From assembly GCA_913063225.1 (NCBI GenBank), contig CAJXYP010000010.1:1-64000 (forward strand): 64,000 bases of DNA, in the 5' to 3' direction. The position numbers and the translations under genes were made by a program. This document shows, piece by piece, positions 26,490-35,900 of this stretch (its first letter is position 1; each line of letters starts with the position of its first letter). This stretch comes from an uncultured Cellvibrionales bacterium. Lineage in GTDB: Bacteria; Pseudomonadota; Gammaproteobacteria; Pseudomonadales; GM7GCV1. The notes beneath the pieces are model-generated. The model was not told the DNA's origin and did no database searches. It worked only from the letters and a program-made list of their open reading frames with translations.

Positions 26490-27611
26490 ATGAGTTATCA
26501 AGTTCTAGCGAGAAAATGGCGGCCTCAGTCCTTTCACGATGTAGTGGGGCAGGAGCACGTTCTAAAAGCACTAATTAATGCGCTAGAAAATCAGAGGTTG
26601 CATCACGCCTATCTCTTTACTGGCACGCGAGGCGTTGGTAAAACGACGCTGGCTCGAATCCTTGCTCGCTGTTTGAACTGTGAGACCGGTATCACTAGCC
26701 GTCCCTGTGGTGAGTGCAGCTCATGTAAGGAAATTACCGCTGGCAATTTTATAGATCTCATTGAAGTAGATGCTGCGTCTCGCACCAAGGTTGACGATAC
26801 GCGGGAACTGATGGATAACGTTCAGTACGCGCCATCAAGAGGTCGATACAAGGTCTACCTGATTGATGAAGTTCATATGCTTTCGACGCATAGTTTTAAC
26901 GCTCTGTTAAAAACCTTGGAAGAGCCGCCAGAGCATGTGAAGTTCTTATTGGCGACAACCGACCCACAAAAATTGCCGGTTACGGTTTTATCGCGTTGCC
27001 TGCAGTTCAATTTAAAAAATATGAGCGCTGCTCAAATATCAGAATATTTGGACAAGGTGTTGACCAGCGAGCAATTTACTTTTGACCAAAACAGTTTGGA
27101 GCTAATTGCCCAAGCTGCTTCTGGAAGTATGCGCGACGCTTTGAGTTTGACGGATCAAGCTATTGCGCATGGCAATGGGAATTTGGCAGAGAAAGAAGTC
27201 GCTAGCATGCTGGGTACTGTGGACCGTACTCATTTGCACGAGTTACTGGACGCCTTGGTTAAAGTTGATGGTCCGGCGCTTATCAGTACCTGTACCGAAA
27301 TAGCCAGTCACTCAGTTGATTATCAGATTCTGACGGCTCAGCTATTGAATATGATTCACGCTATAGCGGTGCATCAGCAAGTTCCGGAAGCCGCAGTTAC
27401 CAGTGTTTCTGCTGACCGCCTGCAGGTCTATGCGGATCAGTTTGAAGCAGAACAAGTGCAGCTGCTGTATCAAATGCTTTTGGTGGGTCGTCAGGATATT
27501 CAGATCGCGCCTGATCAGGAGAGCGGGTTCGAGATGTTGATGCTGCGTCTGTTGGCATTTTCGCCTCGTTCGGAAAACGCAGAAGGGGCACCCTCCGTAA
27601 AAAAGGGCTAG
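26490..27611 (+). CDS. dnaX: DNA polymerase III subunit gamma (dnaX zero-frame product)
   Basis: Clamp-loader ATPase, 373 residues in the zero frame. Walker A GTRGVGKTT begins at residue 45. The zinc-module Cys fall at residues 64, 73, 76 and 79, as in E. coli; Walker B is LIDEVHML and the sensor region TTDPQKLP. AAA+ domains I-III are complete. The zero frame stops at TAG 27609-27611, just after a slippery A AAA AAG, so this product is gamma-like. The tau-specific C-terminus is encoded in the -1 frame (27605-28369). Confidence 0.95.
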   Translation: MSYQVLARKWRPQSFHDVVGQEHVLKALINALENQRLHHAYLFTGTRGVGKTTLARILARCLNCETGITSRPCGECSSCKEITAGNFIDLIEVDAASRTKVDDTRELMDNVQYAPSRGRYKVYLIDEVHMLSTHSFNALLKTLEEPPEHVKFLLATTDPQKLPVTVLSRCLQFNLKNMSAAQISEYLDKVLTSEQFTFDQNSLELIAQAASGSMRDALSLTDQAIAHGNGNLAEKEVASMLGTVDRTHLHELLDALVKVDGPALISTCTEIASHSVDYQILTAQLLNMIHAIAVHQQVPEAAVTSVSADRLQVYADQFEAEQVQLLYQMLLVGRQDIQIAPDQESGFEMLMLRLLAFSPRSENAEGAPSVKKG

Positions 27612-27639
27612 CGCCGGCGTCCTCTAAGGGGGTACCGGC
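27583..27639 (+). promoter_or_regulatory. Programmed -1 frameshift module in dnaX
   Basis: All three parts of the E. coli dnaX frameshift signal are present. An internal Shine-Dalgarno-like AAGGGG (27583-27588) lies 10 bases before the heptamer. The slippery heptamer A AAA AAG (27599-27605) is in the correct phase (GTA AAA AAG). A hairpin at 27613-27639 starts 7 bases after it: gccgg/ccggc outer stem, cctc/gggg inner stem. The zero-frame TAG comes one codon after the heptamer. Confidence 0.85.
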
Positions 27640-28369
27640 AGAGAGTCAGACTGATACGCCCATAATAGATAGGCAGATAAGTCCTACGCATCAATCGGAA
27701 GACACTGTTGAAGGTACTACTGAAGATACTTCGGAAAGTACTTTGGTTACCTTAGTTGATCAGATAGAAGAAATCGAAGTGGTACCGGCTATTATTGAAG
27801 GGCAGGTAGCAGCCGTTGTTGAAACTCAGGTAGCCGCGGCTTTTGAATTACCGGTTACAGCTGATGTAGAAGTGCCAGTTGCATCCCTACCATCGATAGA
27901 CTCCGCAGCAGCTGTCGCACTAGACATTGAACTTGAACCTGAACTAGTGCGGCCAAAGTCTGTCCTGGTTTATAGCGCAACAGATATTCAGAATTCCGAG
28001 GACTGGATTAGTATTTTCCAGCAACTGCTGTTGGAGGGAATGTTAAAGTCAATTTGCGGTCAGTTATCTTTTCGGCAGCGAGACGCAGACTTTTTGATTT
28101 TTGATATTGACCAAGCCGCTAGTGGCGTCTTGTCTGACAAGTACCAATCGAAATTTTGTGAGCTACTCAGTGAACATCTAGGCAAGCCGCTTCAGATTAG
28201 TATTGAGTCCCAGAATAACCATAATGAATCACCAACTCGACGAGCAGAACGATTGCACCAAGAAGCGCTCGAGAACGCAGAAAAAGATTTGCTTGGATCT
28301 GAGGCTGCGCAAAAATTAACGGAAACCTTTAACGCCCGTCTTGTTGCTGGTTCGATAAGCCTTAAGTAA
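27605..28369 (+). CDS. dnaX: tau-specific C-terminal extension of DnaX (-1 frame)
   Basis: After the -1 slip, reading continues GGG CTA GCG ... without a stop to 28369, adding 254 residues for a tau of about 626. The first part is an acidic, low-complexity linker. The last 120 residues match tau domain V, which binds the polymerase alpha subunit: a folded segment around FLIFDID and LLSEHLGKPLQISIE, then a charged helix RRAERLHQEALENAEKDLL and TFNARLVAGSI. There is no ribosome-binding site for independent translation, so it must be reached by frameshifting, or an A is missing from the assembly. Confidence 0.85.
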   Translation, partial: GLAPASSKGVPAESQTDTPIIDRQISPTHQSEDTVEGTTEDTSESTLVTLVDQIEEIEVVPAIIEGQVAAVVETQVAAAFELPVTADVEVPVASLPSIDSAAAVALDIELEPELVRPKSVLVYSATDIQNSEDWISIFQQLLLEGMLKSICGQLSFRQRDADFLIFDIDQAASGVLSDKYQSKFCELLSEHLGKPLQISIESQNNHNESPTRRAERLHQEALENAEKDLLGSEAAQKLTETFNARLVAGSISLK

Positions 28370-28419
28370 GGCTGTAGGTCTAAAAGAAGTAGATAGAAGC
28401 ACAGAGAGAAATCTATAGA

Positions 28420-28740
28420 ATGAAAGATATGCGACATCTCATGCAGCAGGCTCAGCAAATGCAGGAGAAAATGAAGCAGGCGCAAGATGAAATTAAGTCC
28501 ATCCAAGTGAAGGGTGAGTCCGGCGCCGGTATGGTTGAAGTGATTATGAACGGACGCCACGATATTGACCGGGTAAAAATTAACCCCGAATTACAGTCTG
28601 AGGATATCAAGGTACTGGAAGATCAGATTACTGCTGCCATCAATGACGCAGTGCGCAAAGTTGAAGTACAGACAAAACAGAAGATGGGCAATGTAACCGG
28701 CGGTTTGCAAATGCCCCCGGGCCTCGACCTAAACCTATAA
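28420..28740 (+). CDS. ybaB: YbaB/EbfC nucleoid-associated protein
   Basis: A 106-residue DNA-binding protein of the YbaB/EbfC family, encoded between dnaX and recR as usual. An N-terminal Met/Gln-rich helix (MRHLMQQAQQMQEKMKQAQ) is followed by the KGESGAGMVEVIMNGRHDIDRVKI core and a conserved Gly/Pro-rich tail. It binds DNA as a dimer with tweezer-like helices. Confidence 0.95.
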   Translation: MKDMRHLMQQAQQMQEKMKQAQDEIKSIQVKGESGAGMVEVIMNGRHDIDRVKINPELQSEDIKVLEDQITAAINDAVRKVEVQTKQKMGNVTGGLQMPPGLDLNL

Positions 28741-28750
28741 GAAATAAAAG

Positions 28751-29344
28751 ATGCTAAGTCCATTATTAGAATCATTAGTTAAAGCGCTTTCTGCCCTGCC
28801 GGGTATTGGCCGAAAAACTGCTCAACGATTGGCTATTCACCTAGTTAGTTTACGGCCCGAGGTAGCTAGCGAATTGAGCATGGCGCTTTCGGACGCGGTA
28901 GACCAAATCGGTAAATGCCAAAACTGCCGTAACCTAACTGAACAAGGCCTGTGTAATATTTGCGCTGATCCAAAGCGAGACGAAAAGTTACTCTGCGTAG
29001 TTGAGTCACCTATGGATGTTCTGGCGATAGAATCTGCCGGAGGCTATCGGGGGCGTTATTTTGTATTGTATGGTCGGCTCTCTCCTATCGATGGCATAGG
29101 TCCTGGCCAGCTCGGATTGCGAGATTTGGACACCTTAGTTAGTACATGTGGAATAGAAGAAGTGATATTGGCGACTAATTTAACGGTGGAGGGCGAAGCT
29201 ACGGCACATTTTATATCGGACCGCGTTAAGGCACTAGGTGGGAAGGTAAGCCGCATAGCCCACGGCGTGCCTACTGGTGGGGAACTTGAGTTTATCGATT
29301 CACAAACACTTGGTTTTGCTATCCAAGGGCGGGCTAGCTACTAA
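28751..29344 (+). CDS. recR: Recombination protein RecR
   Basis: Works with RecF and RecO to load RecA at gaps. The 197-residue protein has an N-terminal helix-hairpin-helix LPGIGRKTAQRLA, a C4 zinc finger CQNCRNLTEQGLCNIC, a Toprim domain (LCVVESPMDVLAIE to EVILATNLTVEGEATA) and a C-terminal RIAHGVPTGGELEF. The stop overlaps the rnd start (TAATG). Confidence 0.97.
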   Translation: MLSPLLESLVKALSALPGIGRKTAQRLAIHLVSLRPEVASELSMALSDAVDQIGKCQNCRNLTEQGLCNICADPKRDEKLLCVVESPMDVLAIESAGGYRGRYFVLYGRLSPIDGIGPGQLGLRDLDTLVSTCGIEEVILATNLTVEGEATAHFISDRVKALGGKVSRIAHGVPTGGELEFIDSQTLGFAIQGRASY

Positions 29345-30450
29345 TGTCTTCTCCTGCTATTTGGATTACCAATAACGATCAGCTGGCGGAACTTAGTCTT
29401 GATCTAGTTGATTCGCCCCTGGCGATAGATACTGAATTTACTCGCCGAACTACTTACTACGCTCAGCTAGCGCTAATTCAAATAGCGGCTGGGCAAAAGC
29501 GCATATTGGTAGACCCGCTGGGAATAGATGATTGGCTGCCTTTTCAGAATTTATTGGCGAATTCTCATCGTAAGATATTTCATGCTGCTCTTGAAGACTT
29601 GGAAGTATTTCGAACCGATGTCGGTGTGTTGCCTGAGCCACTATTCGATACGCAAATAGCGGCGGCATTTTGTGGACTGGGCGATAGTTTGAGTTACGCA
29701 GCATTAGTAGAACTTCTGCATGGGGTGCAACTTTCAAAAGCTGAAACGCAGTCGGACTGGATGCGGCGTCCCTTGACCGAATCACAGGTGGGGTACGCTC
29801 TTGATGATGTCGAATGGTTGCAGCAAATCGAGCAGGAGTTAACCAGTCGTCTGTTGGGCGCCAAAAAGCTGGAATGGATGCAGGATTACTGTCGTCGTAC
29901 CGTCGAAAACATGCGAGAAGAGATAGACCCTAAGCTGGCATACCGAAAACTAAAGGGGAACTGGAGATTAAATCCTGACCAGTTGCGAGTTGCAGCGCAT
30001 ATATGCACTTGGCGTGAGATATCGGCCCGTAAACTGGATAAACCGAAAAGCTGGATAATTCGAGATCCGGTTATTCTTGAGATAGCCCGCAAGGCTCCTC
30101 AAGATATGGCTGATTTAGAACATCGTGCGGGTTTGGCACCCGAGTCTGTGCGGCGATATGGACGGCAATTGTTATCGGAAATAGAAATTGCCTATGCCGA
30201 CGCTCAAGAAGTTGCAGCGCCATCGCAACCGATCGAGGGCGCTCAGCGAAAACAGCTGAAGGCTTTGCAGCAAAAAGTGGAAGCATTGGCTCAGGAGAAT
30301 CAAATCGCCAATCGGCTAATCGCCAGTAAGTCGGACTTGGAGGGGCTGATTCGTTGGCAATCCGAAGATCCTACTCAGGCCATGCCGGTAATGTTACAAG
30401 ATTGGCGAGCGGAGACCCTTACCCCTCAGCTTATTAGCGGTGCAAGCTAA
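29344..30450 (+). CDS. rnd: Ribonuclease D
   Basis: 3'-5' exonuclease that trims tRNA precursors. The 368-residue protein has DEDD motifs: IDTEFTRRTTYYAQLALIQI near residue 30, HAALEDLEVF, and YALDDVEWL. An HRDC domain follows at about residues 205-285 (LRVAAHICTWREISARKLDKP). The C-terminus is coiled-coil rich. The ycgL neighbour agrees with Pseudomonas gene order. Confidence 0.93.
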   Translation: MSSPAIWITNNDQLAELSLDLVDSPLAIDTEFTRRTTYYAQLALIQIAAGQKRILVDPLGIDDWLPFQNLLANSHRKIFHAALEDLEVFRTDVGVLPEPLFDTQIAAAFCGLGDSLSYAALVELLHGVQLSKAETQSDWMRRPLTESQVGYALDDVEWLQQIEQELTSRLLGAKKLEWMQDYCRRTVENMREEIDPKLAYRKLKGNWRLNPDQLRVAAHICTWREISARKLDKPKSWIIRDPVILEIARKAPQDMADLEHRAGLAPESVRRYGRQLLSEIEIAYADAQEVAAPSQPIEGAQRKQLKALQQKVEALAQENQIANRLIASKSDLEGLIRWQSEDPTQAMPVMLQDWRAETLTPQLISGAS

Positions 30451-30770
30451 TGCTTTTATGCCAGATATATCGCAGTACCAAAAAGAGCGAGACTTATCTC
30501 TACACGCGCTTTGAAGACAAACTAGAAAAGGTGCCAGACGATCTGATGAAAAGCTTTGGCCGCGCAGAGGTAGCCATGACGCTGCGGCTTACCAAAAAAC
30601 GTACATTGGCCAGGGCAGACGCGGCTAAGGTCATCCAAGAAATAGAAGAAAAGGGGTTTTATTTGCAGCTGCCGCCGGTTTCATTTGTTCAAATGCCGGG
30701 GCAAGAGCAACTTGACGAGCAAATGGCCGAGATAGATGCGCTCAATGAAAAAATTCCTCGGGGCGGTTAG
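30450..30770 (+). CDS. ycgL: YcgL domain-containing protein
   Basis: A 106-residue member of the YcgL (DUF709) family: the N-terminal CQIYRSTKKSETYLYT and the VPDDLMKSFGRAEVAMTLRLTKKRTLARAD block are diagnostic. Function unknown. It is coupled to rnd by a TAATG overlap. Confidence 0.88.
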   Translation: MLLCQIYRSTKKSETYLYTRFEDKLEKVPDDLMKSFGRAEVAMTLRLTKKRTLARADAAKVIQEIEEKGFYLQLPPVSFVQMPGQEQLDEQMAEIDALNEKIPRGG

Positions 30771-30776
30771 CGGCTT

Positions 30777-31127
30777 ATGAGTCCCACCTATTACTACGGA
30801 TTATGGATCTTCTACGCTCTGGGCAGTTTGGTTGCCTATCGAGTTCTCTGGGATTTTACTCGCTGGCCAAAAGTCTGGTGGTTGGGGTCCTTTATTCGGA
30901 TTATGGCTGTGGTGGTAATAGTCACACCGGCTGCTCAGGCACAAGGCAGCGTCTATTTGGCTCCGGCCTGGATAACTATGGCGTTTGATGAACTTCAGCG
31001 GCTTGGAGATGGTTGGCTTCGAGCCGGAGTTAATTTGATGTCGGCAACGGCGATTGGATTATTGGTCTATTTTGTACATATTATTTATTCTTTTATACAA
31101 AGGCGTCGCAAGAAAAAACGGGCCTAA
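30777..31127 (+). CDS. Small hypothetical membrane protein
   Basis: A 116-residue protein with three predicted hydrophobic segments (about residues 7-23, 36-54 and 89-107) and a strongly basic C-terminus (RRRKKKRA), which suggests a cytoplasmic tail. I do not recognise the family. It follows ycgL by six bases and is probably co-transcribed with rnd-ycgL. Confidence 0.7.
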   Translation: MSPTYYYGLWIFYALGSLVAYRVLWDFTRWPKVWWLGSFIRIMAVVVIVTPAAQAQGSVYLAPAWITMAFDELQRLGDGWLRAGVNLMSATAIGLLVYFVHIIYSFIQRRRKKKRA

Positions 31128-31213
31128 TTGGCTCAAATCAAATAATCTGCTACAAACCGGTTTTAAATTCTCAGATGTTTAAAGTGGTAATACCTTTTCG
31201 AGGGAGGAAGGCA

Positions 31214-32893
31214 TTGGAAAATACGGCTGTAATGGATGCGCTGCGAGGCGCTTGGGATAAATATGGTATTCATCATAAGTTACCGGCTTCGAATATCCAT
31301 ACCTTTGCTGACCTTTTCGCTGAGAGCCTGAGTAAGTTTGGTGACCGGCCTGCATATTCCTGCTACAAAAAAACCATTAGCTTCGCTGAGCTAGACCAAC
31401 TTTCATCGAAGTTAGCCACGTCTCTTCAAAAAAGAGAGTTCCTGCAGCCGGGCGATCGTATCGCTATACATCTACCCAACTTACTGCAGTATCCAGTGGC
31501 CGCCATGGCTATTCTCAAGGCTGGAATGACACTGGTGAATGTGAACCCTCTATACACTGATAGAGAGCTTGAAGCAGTGCTAAATGATTCTGGCGCCAAG
31601 CTGGTATTTAGCTTCGCCAATCTGGCCACAGAGCTGAATCAAGTGGTGGCTAGGACTCAAGTCCAAGAAGTAGTGATCACTGAATTTGCCGACTTTCACG
31701 GAACAGCAAGGCGCCTGCTGGTTAATGGCGTTTTACGATACGTTAAAAAGCAGGTTCCCAAATTAACCTGGCCAAAGAGTAGTTCCTTCAGGAGCCTTAT
31801 TAGCGGAGTCGATCACAGCAGTTTTACGATGTATGAGTCTAAACCGGAAGATATAGCGGTTCTGCAATACACCGGCGGTACCACTGGGAGAGCGAAGGGC
31901 GTAGTACTTACCCAGTCCAACCTGATTGATAATATGCGCCAGGTTTCTCAAGTTTATGAACATGCGAATTGGGATTCCGGCTGCATGCGCATGATGGTTC
32001 CGCTGCCTATGTACCATATTTATGCTTTTGACCTGAGTTTTTGCCATGGACTGAGCAAGGGCAATGAATCTATATTAATTACCAACCCGAGAGATCTGGA
32101 TACTTTTATCAAAGAGATGAAAGACTATCCTTTTGATGGGTTTATTGGTTTGAATACGTTGTTTAACGGGTTGATGAATAAACCGGAATTCTGCTCCCTG
32201 GATTTTTCGCGACTAAAACTTTGCCTTTCTGGAGGCATGGCACTTACTAGACCTATAGCTGAGCGTTGGCATGAAGTTACCGGGGTTGGTATTTGCGAGG
32301 GGTATGGATTGACGGAATCTTCTGGAATATTGAGTGCAAATATTCCAGGTAATACGCGGTTGGGAACAGTGGGCGTAGCTTTCTCCAATACAGAAATCCG
32401 TTTGATTGACGATCAAAAAGCAGTCTGCGGTATTGATGAGCCCGGCGAGCTTTGTTTTCGCGGCCCAAATGCAATGCAAGGTTACTGGCAGCGCACCGAT
32501 GCAACTGCTGAGGTAATCGATGCTGAAGGGTGGGTGCATACCGGCGATATAGCGGTAATGGATCAGCAAGGTAGTTTGAGTATTGTTGATCGTAAAAAAG
32601 ACATGATTATCGTGTCTGGCTTCAATGTGTATCCAAATGAGGTTGAAGAAGTGGTGATTACACATCCGGATGTGATCGAGTGTGCTGTGGTTGCAGGCAA
32701 GGGTGAGGCGGGTGAGTTTGTTAAGCTTTTTGTTGTTTCCTCAAGAGCCGATTTAACCGAAGAAGAACTTTGTACCTACTGTCGCGAGAAGCTGACGCCA
32801 TACAAAGTTCCTAAAGAAGTGGTATTTAGAGGCGAACTTCCCAAGTCAAACGTTGGTAAAATACTACGCAAAGAATTACGCGACGAGGCTTAA
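31214..32893 (+). CDS. fadD: Long-chain-fatty-acid-CoA ligase
   Basis: Activates fatty acids to acyl-CoA at the inner membrane. The AMP-binding loop is YTGGTTGRAKG, with LPMYHIYAF, GVGICEGYGLTESSG, the WVHTGDIAVMD hinge region and the C-terminal Lys motif SNVGKILRKELRDEA. I chose the TTG at 31214 (559 residues) because GGAGGAAGG lies directly upstream; an ATG at 31175 would add 13 residues but has no binding site. The fadD-hrpA order matches Pseudomonas. beta-oxidation genes are not in the window. Confidence 0.92.
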   Translation: MENTAVMDALRGAWDKYGIHHKLPASNIHTFADLFAESLSKFGDRPAYSCYKKTISFAELDQLSSKLATSLQKREFLQPGDRIAIHLPNLLQYPVAAMAILKAGMTLVNVNPLYTDRELEAVLNDSGAKLVFSFANLATELNQVVARTQVQEVVITEFADFHGTARRLLVNGVLRYVKKQVPKLTWPKSSSFRSLISGVDHSSFTMYESKPEDIAVLQYTGGTTGRAKGVVLTQSNLIDNMRQVSQVYEHANWDSGCMRMMVPLPMYHIYAFDLSFCHGLSKGNESILITNPRDLDTFIKEMKDYPFDGFIGLNTLFNGLMNKPEFCSLDFSRLKLCLSGGMALTRPIAERWHEVTGVGICEGYGLTESSGILSANIPGNTRLGTVGVAFSNTEIRLIDDQKAVCGIDEPGELCFRGPNAMQGYWQRTDATAEVIDAEGWVHTGDIAVMDQQGSLSIVDRKKDMIIVSGFNVYPNEVEEVVITHPDVIECAVVAGKGEAGEFVKLFVVSSRADLTEEELCTYCREKLTPYKVPKEVVFRGELPKSNVGKILRKELRDEA

Positions 32894-32954
32894 AGCCTCA
32901 ACAGACCCTAGCTATTTTTAGTAGGTGTTCTGATACCCAGAGCATAAAAAGAAT

Positions 32955-35900
32955 ATGTCCTTTTGCGCCGATCAGGTGGCATCTCAAATAAGCCAATGTT
33001 TTGTAAAAGACCGTAAGGAGCTTTTAGTCCTTAGCGGGCGCATTGCGCGACGGCTGCATGCTGATCAACCTGCTTCAAATGATATTTCTCGTCTAGATAA
33101 GATGTTAGCGCAGGCTCAAAAGCGAGTAGTTGAGCGACGTAAACTCGTGCCGGATATAAATCTAGTAGCCGACCTGCCTATTAGTGGACACGCCAAAGAA
33201 ATCACAGAGCTATTGGACGAAAATCAGGTAATTGTGGTGGCGGGTGAAACGGGATCTGGAAAAACCACGCAGATACCCAAAATATGCCTTTTGTCTGGAC
33301 TAGGTGTGCTTGGACGTATAGCTCACACCCAGCCACGACGAGTAGCCGCTCGTACCGTGGGGCAGCGCATAGCAAAAGAAATTGGTACCAATCTTGGAGA
33401 GCTTGTTGGCTACCAAGTGCGATTTAGTGACCAAAGTGGCCCGGATACACTAATTAAATTAATGACCGATGGAATTCTGCTGTCCGAGATTCAAAGAGAT
33501 CCGGAATTATTGGCCTACGACACCATAATTATTGATGAGGCTCACGAGCGCAGCCTAAATATAGACTTCTTATTGGGTTATTTAAAAGGGTTGCTGTCCC
33601 GGCGTCCGGACCTGAAGGTTATTGTTACATCGGCAACTATTGATTTAGCGCGTTTTTCTGAGTTCTTTAATAATGCTCCGGTTCTAGAGGTTAGTGGCCG
33701 GACTTATCCCGTCGAGATGGAATATCATCCTTCGCAGAGCGATAGCGATGAATTACTGGATCGAATTCAAGAAGCCGTGCATCACTGCCTGCAAAGCACT
33801 CCGCCTCATCGCGATGCTCGAGATATCCTGGTCTTCCTTAGCGGTGAACGCGAGATAAGAGAAACGGCCAAAAAGCTTAGGGATGCCAATATAAAAGGCC
33901 TGGACGTCCTGCCGCTATATTCCCGTTTAAGTGTTGCAGACCAGGACAAAGTTTTTCGCAGCGGTGGTCGTCGTCGAGTCGTTCTGGCAACCAATGTGGC
34001 GGAAACCTCAATCACCGTGCCGGGTATTGGTTTTGTGATCGATCCTGGTTTTGCGCGGATAAGCAGATTCAATGCGCGTACGCAGATCCAGCGGTTGCCT
34101 ATCGAAGCAATTTCTCAAGCCAGTGCAAATCAGCGGGCCGGGCGCAGTGGCCGTATCGCCCCGGGAATTTGCCTAAGACTCTATTCAGAAGAAGATTTTA
34201 TAGCTAGGCCAGAGTTTACGGATCCGGAAGTATTACGTACCAATTTGTCCGCCGTTATATTGCGAATGGCGGCCTTAGATTTTGGTGATATCCGACAGTT
34301 CCCCTTTATTGAACCACCGGATAGCAGGCAGATCAACGCGGGTATTAGGCAGCTTCAGGAATTACAGTTGCTCAATGCTGATTCGTCGCTATCCACCATT
34401 GGGCGAGAGGTTGCGAAGCTTCCGGTAGATCCACAATTTGCTCGTATGCTGTGGGAGGCAAGAACTCGACTCTGTCTCAAAGAATTGTTGATTATTGTCT
34501 CTGCTCTTACGGTACAAGACCCAAGAGAGCGCCCGGCAGAAAAACGTCAGCAAGCTGACGAGAAGCATCGAAAGTTTCATGATGAAAAGTCAGATTTTAT
34601 TGCCTACCTGAATATATGGAATGCCTGGGAATCAGAGCGTCAGGCATTAACCAATCGACAGCTTCGAACTTGGTGCGAACGTAACTACCTTTCTTTTATG
34701 CGGATGCGCGAATGGCGAGATATTCACCGTCAACTTCGCATACTAGCGCATGAACAAAACTGGAAAGAAAACCAGAAACCAGCCCAGTTTCAGGAAATAC
34801 ATGAGAGTTTGCTGACGGGGCTGTTGAGTCATATCGGATTTCGTCGGGATAACTCGGAATACCTGGGTGCTCGTAACCGGATATTTAAGATTTTTCCTGG
34901 GTCTAGTCTCTTCAAAGCTCGGCCCAAGTGGATTGTGGCGGGCGAGATGCTTGAGACCAGTCAGTTGTTTGCTCATCAGGTGGCCGCTATTGAGCCTGAG
35001 TGGCTAGAACCTTTGGCCGCGCATCTCATTCAGGATGAATACTTGGAGCCCAGTTATGACTCAAAGCGAGGTGAAGTCACCGCGCGCCTGCGCAGAACAC
35101 TTTTTGGTTTGCTGTTAAGAGATGATCAAAGAGTTAGTTATAAAAAGGTTGATCCTGAAGCCTGTCATCAAATTTTTCTGCGCGAAGCATTGGCCAATGG
35201 ACGCTATCGCAGAGCCTCCAGATTTTTGCAACACAATAAGAGTGTGATTCTCGAACTGGAAGAGCTGCAAGATCGAGCTCGACGATCTGATCTTAGCCCT
35301 TCAGAAGAAGACCTATACGATTTTTATGCGGCCCGAGTAGATAAAGAGGTTTTGGACTACGCCAGTTTTGACTCCTGGCTTAAAAATATCAACGCAGAAC
35401 AGCCAGAGCGGTTATTTCTGGACAGAGATAAACTGCTTCAGCGCGCAGAGCTAAACCTTCGGGATCAGTTTCCGGATCGTCTGCAAGAGGCTGGAATAAC
35501 CTACCCGCTGCGCTATCAGTTTGATCCCAACGCAGATTCGGATGGTGTCACCGCGGAGATAAACCTGGAGTCTTTGCAGGGCTTTCCTCAATACCTGGGT
35601 GAGTGGTTAGTGCCGGGCATGCTAGAAGAAAAAGTTAGTCTGTTGTTACGGAGCCTGCCCAAGAAAGCTAGACGATCGCTTCTGCCCATAAATGACAAAG
35701 CGCAACAATTTACGTTGGATGTAACGGCGATAAATAGTCCTTTAACGGAAACTCTATGTAATTGGTTAATACGGTCTCAGGGTGTAGATCTGTCCTTTGA
35801 TGATTTTGATAGCTCAGTATTGCCAGCGTATTTTCGAATGAACTATGCGTTGGTAGGTGATTCCGGTGAGCGGCTTGAGAATACAAAGGATCTAGCGGAG

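Noticed and set aside
26130-26578. ORFs across the SRP RNA region and the start of dnaX
   Set aside because: They are antisense to ffs or out of frame with dnaX; the RNA gene explains the conservation.
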